From NCBI GenBank assembly GCA_030077755.1, contig JAQJZZ010000017.1, forward strand, positions 1,240,001-1,304,000: 64,000 bases of DNA, written 5' to 3'. Below the pieces are notes generated by a model, which was not told the DNA's origin, searched no databases, and was given only the letters and a program-made list of their open reading frames with translations. Positions 43,301 through 56,404 of this stretch are shown piece after piece. The first letter of the stretch is position 1. Each line of letters begins with the position of its first letter. The position numbers and the translations under genes are program-made. This stretch comes from Filosporella fistucella. Lineage: Eukaryota; Ascomycota; Leotiomycetes; Helotiales.

Positions 43301-46300
43301 TGCGATCCATATCCTCTTTCCGTGCAACCACGGCTATGGCCACGATCCATGACAATATTGGTCAAGATGAGGACATGTTCAAAGCGCGGCATCATCAGAC
43401 AAGTCGAAAAAGGGACGTTTAATTTCATGTTTTGTGCTTCAGGTAAGGTGCTGGGGTGCTCGAGCACTGCTCGGCTACACCATCGAGGATTGATATGGTA
43501 GGAATTGAGTTGATATGATACGTCGGTTACAGCACAGTACCAGACTTTGCCAGATACATACACGACAAGTGAAGCGGCGGAATGGAGGAAAGGACAGCAG
43601 AGAAATGGGAGGCGAGCAGGCAACTGGGAGGCGCATGGCGCGCCAGAATTCATAAAGTGTCCCTCTATTCATCTACTTCATTTTAATGCACACGATTCGT
43701 TCCATCTCATCTCATTTCGGTCTCTCATATTATATAATTTCTTTCCATGTGTTGGCTTACCGAAGAAATGCGGGTGGGCTCTACTATAATGCACGATAAC
43801 ATAACCGTTCCTATCGTACTATCGATTGCGCATTCAATAGCAGGGGACACTATTGCCCGCCAACATCAGCCTCTCGCAGAGCTTAAATCTCGGCATGAAA
43901 ATACGATCAGGGGAATCTGGATGAAATATCGCTACTCACTGCGAATGTCCTAATACATGGCAGGGTCATCACGGCATTATTTACCGTCAAAAGTTTCTCC
44001 AATGCCGTTCAGTGGCGTGCACCTGACGCAGTGTCTGCGTGCAAGTTTACATTTAGGTTTCCTGCAGGCTCAGCCTTGTTTGACAAAAGGAGGCTGATTG
44101 AAATTCCTATGAACGACCATACAAGGCTGGACCTACGAGCCCAGGAAAATCTCATAGTCTCTTCGATGGGAACAGTAAAAGCCGGCGCAGCAAGGTAGAC
44201 ACGATTCAAGAATTTCTTTCCCCTCTCTCTCAGACATTTTCAACATCCGGTGCGATCTCACATTTTGTCATCTTCAATCTACAATTGATCTACGGAACCT
44301 GAAATGTTTCTCATCCGAAAGGATTTTCAAACTCAATGAATCCAACTTGACCCTATTTTTAGCTGATACTCACCCAACTCAATCTTTCAAACTTTGCCGT
44401 GTCCTTAGACTGTTCGAGACAGTGACGTCCAATAGCAGTGAACGGCTATTGCAGCCACAGAGGCTTTTATTCAGTCAGATCATCCTTATCTCGCGCTCAG
44501 ATAACGATCCCCAAGGTCATCCTTTCTCGTCGATGACGCTACCCTGCTATCGAAACTGACTTTGGATTCACAGATCATAAAACATCACATCAAAGCCTGA
44601 AGCTTAACCTACCGACACAAGCCTTGCTGCTATTTTCACCTAAAGCAAGATTCAGATGAAGTCCCACCGTCATGCGTCCATCTCTCCACAAGATCTTCTC
44701 ACATCAGTCAAGTATATTCATGCGACCCCACCAAAGTCTTCAACCTCTGCCACATTAGTGCTTCATACTTTATTAGTATCTAATGCGGGAACATCCTCTT
44801 CTGTGCAAACTAATCCGCAAATACACATCTACGAGTAGGTAGCTCGAACAAGTTCAACGTCACTAGTAGCGTACAAATACTGTCTACGTGCTGAAATAAT
44901 GGCATATTCCGCTAGGGCAGCTTTTACCACAACAAGACAAGACTGAAGAAAGCTCAAAATTTTCAAGTCCGCTACCGCTTTGGCTCTCAAGAGCCGTTCC
45001 TGCCCTACGGAGAATACCATAAATTTTCCCCTTCCATCGTATCTCATCCATACGGATCGAAAGGCGCCGTATGAAAATCCTCCGAGATCAAGACACCATC
45101 TCGATAGCGATCCGATCTTCCGATAATCGATTCTACAGCTCATTAGATTTGGAACACAAATAATCCCGTTCCCATATATATTTGCTAAGAGGCTCAGCAA
45201 TATAGCCTAAATCTGACATAAGTCAATGAATGGGCAATAATTGGGTTAGCCAGTGTTTCCCCGCATTCCGGGCCATGGAAATTGTCTGCGAGCCATGTGA
45301 AGCCACACTTTCTTTCAAACGGCACATAATGCACCAGACCCGGAATTGCCAAGAGCATTTATTGGCTTTATATGGCGAGACAGATTTACACTATCGGGGC
45401 AACAATAATCCGGATGTTTGTCTAGACCTACCATGGTCAAAGCAATTCTCTAGGTCGATGTTTGGATCTCTTTGGTCATGCCTCCCTCCCATAGTACACG
45501 GTTTCCGGAGCCCAATGCCACACTAACGCCGCACCAAAATCCTTCATGATGATGTGCATCTGCCAACTCTTCGCTACTGCGGTCTTGCTTCCGTCCAACA
45601 TCCGGCATGAACATTCGATTGTCACTCTCCCGTAACACCTGCCAAAAATCGTGCCTCGATAGAACAGAGCGCTATATACACATACAGCAATTCGCAATTT
45701 CCCATGCTCAGGAATTGGGCAAAGGGCTCAATAGACTTGCACGCCTCAGCAGTACGATATCAATAATCTTCAACCACAGATCGATAGTCGAAGAATCAAT
45801 GACGCACGCCACATGATAGATGTCGGCTTTCTCCAGCTTTAGAGGTGTAGGTGCAGACCAATGTGGATCCCCCTTGGGAAAATCTTCTCCGACCCTCCCT
45901 TCCCCGCGAACTCTCCTATTTTCCATATCTCCTATACCGAATCATGGCATACTATCAAGCTACAACTTACCCGGTACGTTCCTTCGTCCCGGAGAGGGGG
46001 ATGATCAACCTCTAATGGCCATGTTTGGCAGTAGCTCCGGTAACGTTCGATATTTCAAATAATTCTTTCAAGCTGCCGTTTTTCAATGTCGTTGTCAGCT
46101 GGATTCAGTCAGCACGATTGAAGCTGTGACCCTTGTGCTGATCTCGGACATTTAGCCACAACCCCTCTGATCGAGGTCAGTGATGGTGAGGGAGAGGTCG
46201 AGGATCTTTGTGGGGTAGTTCTTGTTGGGAATGAATGTCATAGGCGGAGTCGTAACCTTTCTTCATACCTTACTACATGTGATGCTTCCAAGGCTAAGTA

Positions 46301-48360
46301 CTGGCGCCGGCATTCGAAATGGGCATATTTTCTCAGTGCAAGCTGTGGCTCTACTGTGGCTCTGCACCTCCCCAAGCTATACTGTACCATCCTGTTCAGC
46401 TCGAAGCGACATTCTTCAAAAGGTAGTGGTCTCGCAGCACGATGTAGAGGCATTTGAAGCTAGCTTTTAGCTACCTGCCAGACACTGCTCATCTTCTCAT
46501 TTCGTGGGCTTATGGAAGCTGCCCCGTTCCCTTTGCGCTATACCGATCCGGCCTTGGGGTGTGGTATATTCCTTTGTTTCTCTACATCGGCTCCAAATCA
46601 GTATCAATGCATGAAAGCTATCATGCATGACGCTGATCGTCAACAATTATGCCACAAGTGTAGGCAGCTCTTCACTTGCGAACAGGCACGCATTATTTCA
46701 ATTCTCTAGGTGTTTTTTTCTATGATCCGCGCTTTGCGAAGGAAGTTTCCAAGAGCTCCTTGATCGTGCAATTTCCTGGGGTTGTCCAGACCATGCTTGA
46801 TCGCGCAACTTCTGGGATACCTCGTATGTATCGAAGCATGGGGGGATCCGCCGGAGCTTCGGAAATATTCCAATTTCTCCGTGTACAACATACCGGAGCA
46901 GCATATTCGGTGACGCCTCTTCGGCAACAAATGGAGGTTTACATTCAAGTACATTTCCACCGTGGTGCAATGCCGATTTGATCCGCACGTGAAGTTTTTT
47001 CTTGTATAGTTATGTCATTTTTATTCCTGATGCAGACCATGGAAATGTTTCTGATTACGACCGCTTACAATAGGCCAACATGATTTCAGTCCTCTTCAGC
47101 TGACGCAGGATTCCAAATGCTTAACACTTTTTGAGTTGATCATGGTTTCAGGCAAATTGTAAGGTCGTTCCCAAACAGCGCCATTCACAGAGGTCATCAC
47201 AGGTCATCCTCAGCTCTCTTGAAGTCTCAAAAACATGCCACCCTACCAAAACGGCAACAATTTGCCCAAATGAGTGCAAGAGCCAGACTACAGAGCCCTA
47301 TTTGGTATGCGTTCTCCGAAGGAGCCGCCTTGCGTCTCGCTATACCGGATTGATGGTGTCAAAAAGAAAACATGAATACGGTATGTTCTCGATCTCCACG
47401 AGACACGATCTACAACGAGCCGAGCAAAAAGGAATATTGGTGTGGAAGCGCAATGAAGTTGTCTCATAACATCATCATGCAAGCGTTGCAGTTTTCCGAT
47501 GTGAGACAAGTCAATCCGGTTGGAGCAAGCGAACTGTTTCCGATCAGTGTACAGCGTTGTGTCTTTAATTCGCAATTCGCAAGCAGATGTTTTACATCTT
47601 CTTGCTGAAGAATATAGTCCATCTTCTCCCTTTGTCTCGAGTAGGACCATGTGAGATCTAGTCTCAGATCCGGACATTGACCTACATTACGTACTGAAGG
47701 ATTCTTCCTTACCCTTCGAATGATTCACAGTATACCACATGGCTTAATGGCGGCCATGTTCCACGACGCCAACGAAGCTTGTCATCCCTCTGGAGACCTC
47801 TCCATGCTGAACCAGTGCAGCATGCAGAACACGCTGAAATTGTCAGCAAACAGAGCAATTGTGGTATACGAGTTCAGCGTCTTACATTTACTTCCGAATC
47901 CAATTTCCTCATCTCGAACATTGTTGGATGGAGATGAACAAAGTCTAACACGAGACACACCTCTACGTGGTTGTCGAGGTTAGTGTAGCTCCAAATGCAT
48001 GGATGGTTACGCGCATGAACCATCAATCTAAATGCTTGTATCCTTCGCCTTCCCCGGCTTGCATATGCGAGTATTCGATGAATGAACAGGGAACACGTGC
48101 TTCCAGAAACCTCTCTACATTACGTTCCACTACCACGACATGAGTTTTATCCGGAGGTTTTCACTCAACGATGTAGACAGCACTTGCATTAAGTAATTGT
48201 TCAGCTACGGACATTATTGCAGATTGCTAATCACCGTGAGACTGTATACTCTTCCAATTTAATGCAAGTGAAAATTCCCTATCAGTTTCAATTTTCTACG
48301 AGAGTCCTGGCTTCTAGGGGGGCGCTGTCAACAGCTCGTGATGTTTTCAGTTGCGGGTTT
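43301..48360. other. Gene-poor block, part 3
   Basis: Only scattered short frames are present (for example 46676-46981 and 47288-47677), on both strands with none showing family motifs or good splice-extended continuations. I see no tRNA, rRNA or transposon ends. Confidence 0.45.
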
Positions 48361-49500
48361 TGAGAGTTTATGACCTGATTCTTCAATAATCCTATTCTTC
48401 CTAATCTCCTGTTCTGTCTCGAACATCACTTCCGACTCACCAAGTGCCTGTTGTTCTAACTTGTACAGCTTTTTAATCCTTTTGCAGTATTTGAGTTACT
48501 CCTTTAGTTTCTCGTTTAATCCCCTATCTGTATTGATATTCTGGCTACTATTTTCCGTGGGCGATTCAGCTCACCTAAGTCGTTAATCTGCTCTTGAGCT
48601 TTTAGCTACTAGACATTGACTACCACCTGCTCAAGTTTTTTAGATCGTATGGTTGCTCTCCTGTATCTCGCCACATTGATCCCATCCTAAGTCACTGCTA
48701 TTACTGACTGATTTCACACACGCTATCTCCTATTTCCCTTTCCGGATTAAACTTGCGCTGTCTTCTTCCTAAACCTCTACTCCTGCCCTACTCAGTTGGC
48801 ACCACATACCCTGATTATCCTCTACTAATCGTGTCTCGTTCGAATTGTCTTGCCCAATCCGGGAGTTTTTTCACAGTCCACTGTGTCTATTGAGTATATT
48901 CAGACTCTGTCCCTTTTCCCTCGCCCGATTCAAGTCACCCAAACATGCCTCCTAACCCCCTACTTCATCTTAGCCTTCTGGACACTATGGTCCAGTAAGC
49001 TTTCCTTCTGGCTCGTATAGTAGATGAAATTGTCTTGTCTTCTATGACATTTTCTCCCTTTTACCATATGCCGACTGAGTTCACAAGCCTATTCACCTTC
49101 CTATTTCCCTCCTCCGATCCAACTCACTCGCAGACTTTCCCCTAATTCCCTTCTCCGGCCACTTGCAATTCCAAATACTTGTCCCATCTCGTACCTCCTG
49201 GCCCATCCACAAATTCTCCTATCCTCAACCCTATTCTCCTAATCAGCACCCATCCCACGCTTACACTACCTTTCGACACTCCATCCGAGTTCCGACTCGT
49301 ACATCCCGGCCCCTGTCATTACACATGTACTCTCCATGCAAAAGACAGCGGCCCGTACTATCATCTGCATCTCAGCCGCACGGCATCTGCATCTGCATTA
49401 TCCCCTGCCTACCTTAGCTTACTTGCACAGCATAATCTTCTTCTACACGTGATTCGTGCTGCAGATAATCTCAGTCGAACTACCATGTGCATGAGTGATG
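48361..49500. repeat. Pyrimidine-rich, loosely repetitive stretch
   Basis: The + strand is strongly C/T-rich for over 1 kb. Similar phrases recur at about 48546 (TTTTCCGTGGGCGATTCAGC), 48732 (TATTTCCCTTTCCGGATTAA), 48905 (TTTTCCCTCGCCCGATTCAA) and 49100 (TATTTCCCTCCTCCGATCCA), 175-195 bp apart. This suggests an old, diverged tandem repeat or low-complexity duplication. The match is by eye and may be partly due to composition. Confidence 0.4.
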
Positions 49501-50063
49501 CACACGGCATTTATCCTTGTGGGTAGAGAGCGGCTCTTTGCAGTGATTGTACGACGCCTTGCCGGCGATCTCGCTTGCTTCCGAGGAGAGCAGCGAATTA
49601 GGAGCAGGAAAGAAGGTGTTGTAGTAGTGAGCTAATATGCGTGTAAATGCTGATGGAGATGCATATGTTTATGCGAATGTGTTTGCAAAATTGCATGAGA
49701 CTGACGAGGAGACCTCTGTTGCTCTTTTTTTCGGGGAGAGTTCATTCTGGTACGAAACGAGATTTTGGGTTGAAAAATGTGGTCGTGTGACTACACCTCA
49801 AATAGTCACGGATTAGGGCTGGGAGGTTGATAAATAAAGTGTGTATTATTCATCAATCAAAAGATCGACTATGTATGTAAAACTATGTACATCCATCCTA
49901 ATGCAGTGCCACTCCTATATGACGCCTTCACCGAACCACACCCACGCGCGCTGCAAGTAACACACGAAAGAGAGGGGAATATATCACAACGAACATGCTA
50001 CTTTGTGCAAGTATGGCCACGTAATGTCTCGGAATTTCTGATGTTCGCATCGCGAGTTGTATA
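49501..50063. other. Intergenic, 3' side of the Lon gene
   Basis: About 560 bp end the gene-poor block. No gene is seen. It probably includes the Lon 3' UTR. Confidence 0.45.
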
Positions 50064-53000
50064 TTACAACTGGCTTTCTATGCCTGCAAAATTTTGCTCG
50101 CCTGGCCAATGGGCTTCAGGCCAGACATGACGCATAGCTTCCCAGATGTGTCTAGATCGATTAGTAAGAGACGAGAAGAATGGCGGAGGGACTAACCTGA
50201 CGTGAATGATCTCCAATCCATCCTTGACTTCCTGTGGGAGATCCTTGACACTGAACGAGGTTAGCAATATTCGGAGAAATGTTAGGCAACTTACTCCTTT
50301 TTGTTTTGTGCAGGTAGGAGGACAGTCTTGACACCCGCACGCAGAGCACCAATCAATTTCTCCTTGATACCACCTACAGCAGTAACACGACCACGGAGAG
50401 AGATTTCACCCTAGCGGGATTAGCAGTCATATGAAAGCTAGAGACCAAAAACTTACAGTCATAGCCATTGTAGGAGGCACAGCTTTTCCGGAAAACAGGG
50501 AAATTAGGGCAATAGTATGCGCCATACCGGCTGAAGGGCCATCCTTTGGAATAGCCCCTGAAGGGCAATGGACGTGAATGCTCCGATTCTTCATGATGTT
50601 CTCGCCAGGGTCGTGTGTGAGGCCGAGTTCGTACGCGTGAGCTTTAACCCAACTCAGTGCAACCTCGACACTTTCTTTGAGAACGTCACCCAGCTTTCCA
50701 GTAAGCTGCACGCTTCCGCTACCCGGCATGTCGGCAACTTCAATGAAAAGTATGCTCCCGTTACCACCTGAGCTGTAGGCCACGAGACCGGTTACGATAC
50801 CTGGGCGACTGGTTATGGTGTTTAGCTAATGTTTTCATCATATAAACTCGGAGATTTCACATCTCCTATCTCGCTTCTCACGCGATTGCTCGTGCTTGGC
50901 TACACAACACCGGGAAGAAAATGGAATCGGATGAATTTACCTCGTTTTTTCGGCGATTTCTTCGTCATACTTTTCAATTCCCAAAATCTCCTCAATATCC
51001 TCTACCGACAACTGGGGCTTGTATTGCTCTACCAACCTTAGCAGGAAAATTGTCATTCGAACAAAGAGATACGAACCTATTTTTCCAGCATCTTTTGCTT
51101 CTGCATACTCCACGGCTTTAGCTCGACAAACAGAGCCAATTTCCCTTTCCAAATTTCGGACACCTGATTCCCGGGTGTAAGATTCGATGATTTTAGACAC
51201 GACATCCTGGTTGAACTCGACCTGTCCGTCCCCGAGACCATCTAGACGCCGTTAGTAAGTAGTGAAAGAGTGTCGGGGAAGAACTTACTTGTACGAATCT
51301 GCTTCGGAATTAAGTGCTGTAACGCGATATGTCGTTTTTCAAGAGTGGTGTAGCCCGACAGGCTGATCGTCTCCATTCGATCTAACAGTGGAGGTGGAAT
51401 AGTGTCGAGACTGTTGGCAGTAGCTATGAAAAGAACTTTGCTGAGATCTATCGGAATGCTGACATAATGATCTGTGAAAGTATGGTTTTGTTCGGGATCT
51501 AGAACCTCAAGCATGGCAGCCGAGGGATCACCGTGAAAGTTTGAAGTTCTATTTAGTCAGTGAAAGTACACGCCAGTGGAGTAGATACTTACCCAACTTT
51601 GTCAATCTCGTCGAGCAGGAAAACGGGATTGGCAACTCCAACTTTCTTCAAGCCCTGAACAATCAAGCCAGGCATAGCCGCAACGTACGTCCTTCGATGG
51701 CCTCTGATTTCGGCTTCGTCCCTGACACCCCCGAGCGATATGCGATGAAATTTTCTTCCAAGTGCAGTTGCCACGCTCTTTGCAAGACTGGTCTTTCCCA
51801 CCCCAGGAGGACCAACGAGAAGAAGAATTGGTGACTTGTCAATCATTCTCTTGCTCTTCAAAATCTGGACCTTTTCTTCTGCTTTTTCCTCTTCTGCCTT
51901 GGCTACTTGTGCATTAACATCTTCGTTTATCGACTGCTTAAGCTTCAGAACAGCCAAGTACTCCAGTAACCGCTTCTTCACTTTCTCTAAACCGTAATGA
52001 TCATCATCTAGCTGTTTTCTTGCTCTCGATAGAGTCTCGACGCCAAGCTGATCTTCAGTTGTAGCAGACCAGGGAATCTCTGCCAAATTTTCCAAGTAAT
52101 TCCTTGTTACCTGATATTCTGCTTGGGCAGGAGACATCTTTTTCAAACGTTTCAATTCTCGATCGGCAACTTTAGCAGCTTCCGGTGTCATTTTCGCAGC
52201 GTCAATTTTCTTTTTGAGCTCGTCCATTTCATTTGGTTCTTGATCATCCTCGGCACCTCCCACCCCAGCCATTCCTGGAGGTAACGACATGCCCGAAATT
52301 CCCGGTCTCCTGGCACGTTGGCTGTTTATTTTATTCATCTTGTCCAGATCGATACTCGCAGGGATGCTCGTGCTTGTGATTGTGGTAATGCTGACATTGT
52401 TCTTGATATTCCCAACTTGTCTTTGCAGCATCTGGATAGCTTTCTCGAGTCTGTCCCTAACATCCAAAGCAGCTAAAACTTCTAACTTCTCCTCAAAGGA
52501 AGCTTCAACAATATTGGCCATAAAGTCCGCCAGCACACCCGCATCTTGTATTCCCTTCCTGGCTATGAATAATTCGAGTCGTCGGGCAAGTACCGGCGAT
52601 AAACCTGACGTTCCAGTTGTTCGAGGTAGAAGAGAAGATAGGCGGAGGAGCGTAAGGAGCTCACGAGAGAGTTGTTTAAGGTGGGCAAAGAGCCCTTGCA
52701 GAGCAACATCGTCAGGCGAAATTGCTACAAAGTATCAGTATGCTTCATAATCAAGAGAGGCCTGTCGTACCATCGTCATATTCATATGTGACCTCTGCCT
52801 CGAAAAATGGTCGTTCCTGTGTAATTCTATCGATCCTAATACGGGCCACGCCCTCTACTAGCAATGCAAACTCCCCAGTCCCCCTACCTTCTACGCCAGA
52901 TATTTTAGCAGCCACTCCGTAGCCAAATAAATCATCCTTTGTAGCATTCGCAGGGTTTATGTCCGATCGCTCTTTTGTTTTCGTAGAACGCTCATCTTGT

Positions 53001-53242
53001 GAGATCATCTTCTGCCCGTACGGCGTGAGCAACGGCGAATTTAAGGGTACGCATGCGATATTGACATTATCAAGTCTTTGGCTGTGTGTTTTCGAAGCAG
53101 CTCGGCTGTATACATTTGAAAGTAAAGCTGGTATATCCGGTCGATTGCCAGCGACTGGTATCCTAAGGACAATGCCGGGAAGGAGGACAGTATCTTTGGC
53201 TAGAGGTATCACTGGGAGTGTAACGACCTTGCCTGGAGCCAT
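50064..53242 (-). CDS. Lon protease homologue, peroxisomal (LonP2) type
   Basis: An ATP-dependent AAA+ serine protease. Exons are 53242-52771, 52724-51593, 51548-51289, 51241-51077, 51028-50941, 50808-50457, 50410-50295, 50250-50197 and 50151-50064, giving 908 residues. The N-domain opens with [20 protein letters not shown]. The ATPase has Walker [10 protein letters not shown], Walker [12 protein letters not shown], and the [20 protein letters not shown] block. The protease domain has Ser about 798 in PKDGPSAGM and Lys about 839 in GGIKEK. No mitochondrial presequence precedes the N-domain and the protein ends ESQL; SQL resembles a variant PTS1. The peroxisome therefore fits better than mitochondria. 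The intron ending at 51029 was placed so that KIEQYKPQL matches the family. Confidence 0.94.
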
Positions 53243-54203
53243 CGTTTCTGGAGGAGTATTCTAATTGAGATGAGGGATGATGTTAATGGAGACTCTTTTT
53301 GAGGTGTGGAAGGTTGATTATCGATGTTGGATGTTACCTTGACCTTGAGAGGGAATCTGGGGTCGTGTGGCAATCAACAATCGGCCGTCATCGACGCACG
53401 CGGAGCCGAGGTTCTGCGGGTGAAGCTGAAGAGATCCTTGCTCTGATTACAAAAGACCTCAAAATTCACAGCACAGCACGTACCCGTGTAAATGTGCCTG
53501 ATTGTTCAATTTGATCTAAATATTTTTTGGTCCGATTATTCAACGCTCAAAATCCACTAACTGCATGCATTCACTCCAAGTGGTGGTGATTCTATGTCTA
53601 TCGATCGCTTTCCTTTCAGAACGGCTAACTGTTCAGATAATTATCGATAGATAAGTTCTCCAAGCATGAATAAGTCATTGGAGAACTAGAAACAAATCAG
53701 TTGACTACAAGTCATCCAAATGTCAAAAGAGTCTCCAATTCAAGTAAACAATGATGAATCACAAACATCTACGTTATACGAACAGAACACTATAGTTTTA
53801 GAACCTCTATCTCCAATCCCACAGGACACAATTATGGAGAGTGTTCGTTCCGTGGAGACTCGTTCAACTAGTTATGATATCGCACAGAGAAATCATATGT
53901 TGTAGGTTTATCCCCTTGTACAAGCTGGCAAGCTATATTGATGCAGAGTCATTCTGTACAGCCCCCGTCCCTACAATTCATGATAAGTGTGGCACTGATG
54001 TCCGCGGCATTGTACCAAGATACAAGATACCAAACATGTGCCTACCTAGAATACTTTTACTCCTTCTCCATTCTGCAGAAACTCACGTTCTCAGCACTCG
54101 TTCTTTCTTGATAGAGCTTGCAAGGCATAGCCTCAGAAATCGAGATTTTGATCACCTGCAACTCTTACACGAACAACATTAAATCTTCAATCATCATTAG
54201 ACC
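53243..54203. other. Intergenic, Lon promoter and region before the decayed HET gene
   Basis: About 960 bp. The frame at 53720-53905 (+) starts with ATG and reads MSKESPIQVNNDESQTSTLY onward, plausible as a short N-terminal exon but with no supported continuation. Nothing else is recognised. Confidence 0.35.
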
Positions 54204-56404
54204 ATGCCTCTTTGCGAATATTCTCAGCGTATTCCTCTAGAATTATTCACAAAATGTCTTTCCCGGTTCTATCTGGAGCCGTTAGGATCGTTGAAGAGCG
54301 CGGCCGAACCTGGCTGTCCGATGTGCAAGGTGCTGGTTGAATCGATTCACGAAGAATCAGACTTTAGCAGCTCACCCAAACTACTCTTGGAAGATTCCGA
54401 TCCGGTTGAGTTAGTCAATAATGCCTATTATCACCCAGTCATTCTGGCTGGGGGAAAGGTTATTGCAGGGTTTAGAGGTTATGTTGTTCCTGCAGATTGG
54501 AGTAAAACAGGCATGTTTCAGTACGATATTGCAGCTGACTTGTGAAGATTCGATTCCACTGTCAAAGGATGCGGAAAGCCACGCTAGAATCATTCGAGCA
54601 TGGTTACAAGAGTGTCGAAAATCTCATTCTGGTAGTGTGAGGGGATCAGAGCGGCAGACCACAAAATTCATACCTACTCGTCTGATCGATGTAGGATACG
54701 ATGAAGGGTACGCTCCTCGACTAATTCTACCCCGGAAAGGGTCTTTTGAGAATTTGCCCTACATCATGCTTAGCCATTGTCGAGATATAGACGCCGACAA
54801 ATCAGCATTGACCACCGACTCCTACGACCAGTATCGTGAACAGAACCCTTTATCTAGATTGCCACAGGTGTTCGTTGACTTCATCAATCTTGCAAGATCT
54901 TTGCGTATACGATTCGTCTGGATCGAGGAATTGTGCGTTGTTCGGGACCTCGAGGGAGATATACGAAACCAGCGAGCTCAGTTTACAGCACTATTGCTAC
55001 ATCAATATCCGGTGACTTGGAGGAAAAGTTGTATGACACTCAGAGAACCGAACATATTCCTTATGGACTGGTATCTCTTGACATGAGAGTTCCAAACTCC
55101 AAAGATACCAAGCTCGTGCAGTTGTTATCTCACAACGTCATCTTCGCCAAGAATAGCCTCGGGGATGAGCCCTTATTCACAAATCACACGCATTGCAGGA
55201 AGGAGAACTTTCTCCTAAAGTGGTGCATTTCTCACGCGGCGTCATACGATGGGAGTATCTGTCAAAAAGAAGCAGTAATTACTTTCCGTGGAAGGATGAT
55301 CGACTCATTTTCCATCGTGTTGAAGGATAGTTCGACCTAAAAGAGATTCACAGAGCCAGTTACACTCACTCTTATATCCACAAAGGATCCGATATCTCAG
55401 TTGCTTGGGGAAAAGTCATCGAACACTACACAGATGCTCAGATGATAGAATCTGCCGAATACCGACCGACAATAAGAGGCATCAGTTCGCTATCTGCATT
55501 AGCTAGAGCAGTTGCTTGGCGTACTGGGGACAACTATTTTGCTGGCTTATCTGAGTGAAGCTTGCTTCAGGGCCTCCTCTGGGAGACCGTGGGTGAATCT
55601 TTATGCCATAAAAGTTCTGGCCCCTCCTGGTCATGGGCATCTTCGAGCAGTCGAGTTAGTTGCAGATGGTGGTCCATGGTTGACCATGACTTTAAACAGA
55701 ATCCAAATTACGTTCCCAATATCATGGCAATCCAAACTTGTGGCCCAGGCTATTTGATGAATCATTTCACGGATGCTCTCGGCGGGTTTAGTCGGCTGTC
55801 TAGGAAAATCAGATGCACCGTTTGGGTGGACGGCAGTATCCATGGATCAGAAAGAAATTTAATCGGCAACATGAGACTTGAAAGCAGATATTATCCAACG
55901 TCATTCGACGGAAAGGAGGTTTTCTGTTTATGTGTCTGTCCCGAGATCATATATGCCGGCTACTCCATTGGACTCGTTCTCGTACGAGAGAAAGCGCGAA
56001 GCCACGATCTCCATTCGAAAGCTGGTGAACCAACCAGAGAAGATTTCATTAGATGTGTGTGTGGCAAGATCACAGCCGATGAGCCGATAATTGCGTGTGA
56101 TAGTTGCCACACCTGGCAGCACAATGCGTGTATAGGGATTTCCGTCTACACAGAAGAATTACCTGCACATTACTTCTGCGAAAGATGTTACTCCAATGGG
56201 CATGAGAAGCTTTTGAACACATTGGGGACAATGGCAAAACTATGGCAGAAATGACGGAACCGGGTTCCTTCGGAAATAGGATACGATCAAGATACACCTC
56301 CAGAGGAAGATTGTGTGAAAAGTGATCACGAAAGCCCCACGACGGCTGATAGATCAATCTCATCTATAGAAACCAGGACTCAATATGTGTACAGAAGGAT
56401 CTGA
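54204..56404 (+). pseudogene. Decayed HET-domain gene fused to a C-terminal PHD finger
   Basis: Frame pieces run in order. 54204 onward: MPLCEYSQRIPLELF and GSLKSAAEPGCPMCKVL, the usual HET lead-in. After a shift near 54510: HARIIRAWLQECRKSH, TRLIDVGYDEG, YIMLSHCRD (normally LSHCWG), LPQVFVDFINLARSLRIRF and VWIEELCVVRD. After a shift near 54970: VYSTIATSISGD and onward. After a shift near 55285: PWKDDRLIFHRVEG, then a TAG at 55328, SLSALARAV, a TGA at 55556, LLQGLLWE and SWSWAS. The same frame then enters an intact C4HC3 PHD finger: CVCGKITADEPIIACDSC, HTWQHNACIG, FCERC. A third in-frame stop at 56252 is followed by open frame to 56404 (PSEIGYDQDTPPEED and on). Three shifts and three nonsense codons make this a pseudogene, though a sequencing problem cannot be fully excluded. 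Confidence 0.85.

Noticed and set aside
33466..50063. RIP-degraded transposon island
   Set aside because: The block is not strongly AT-rich and I saw no terminal repeats or transposase/reverse transcriptase remnants.
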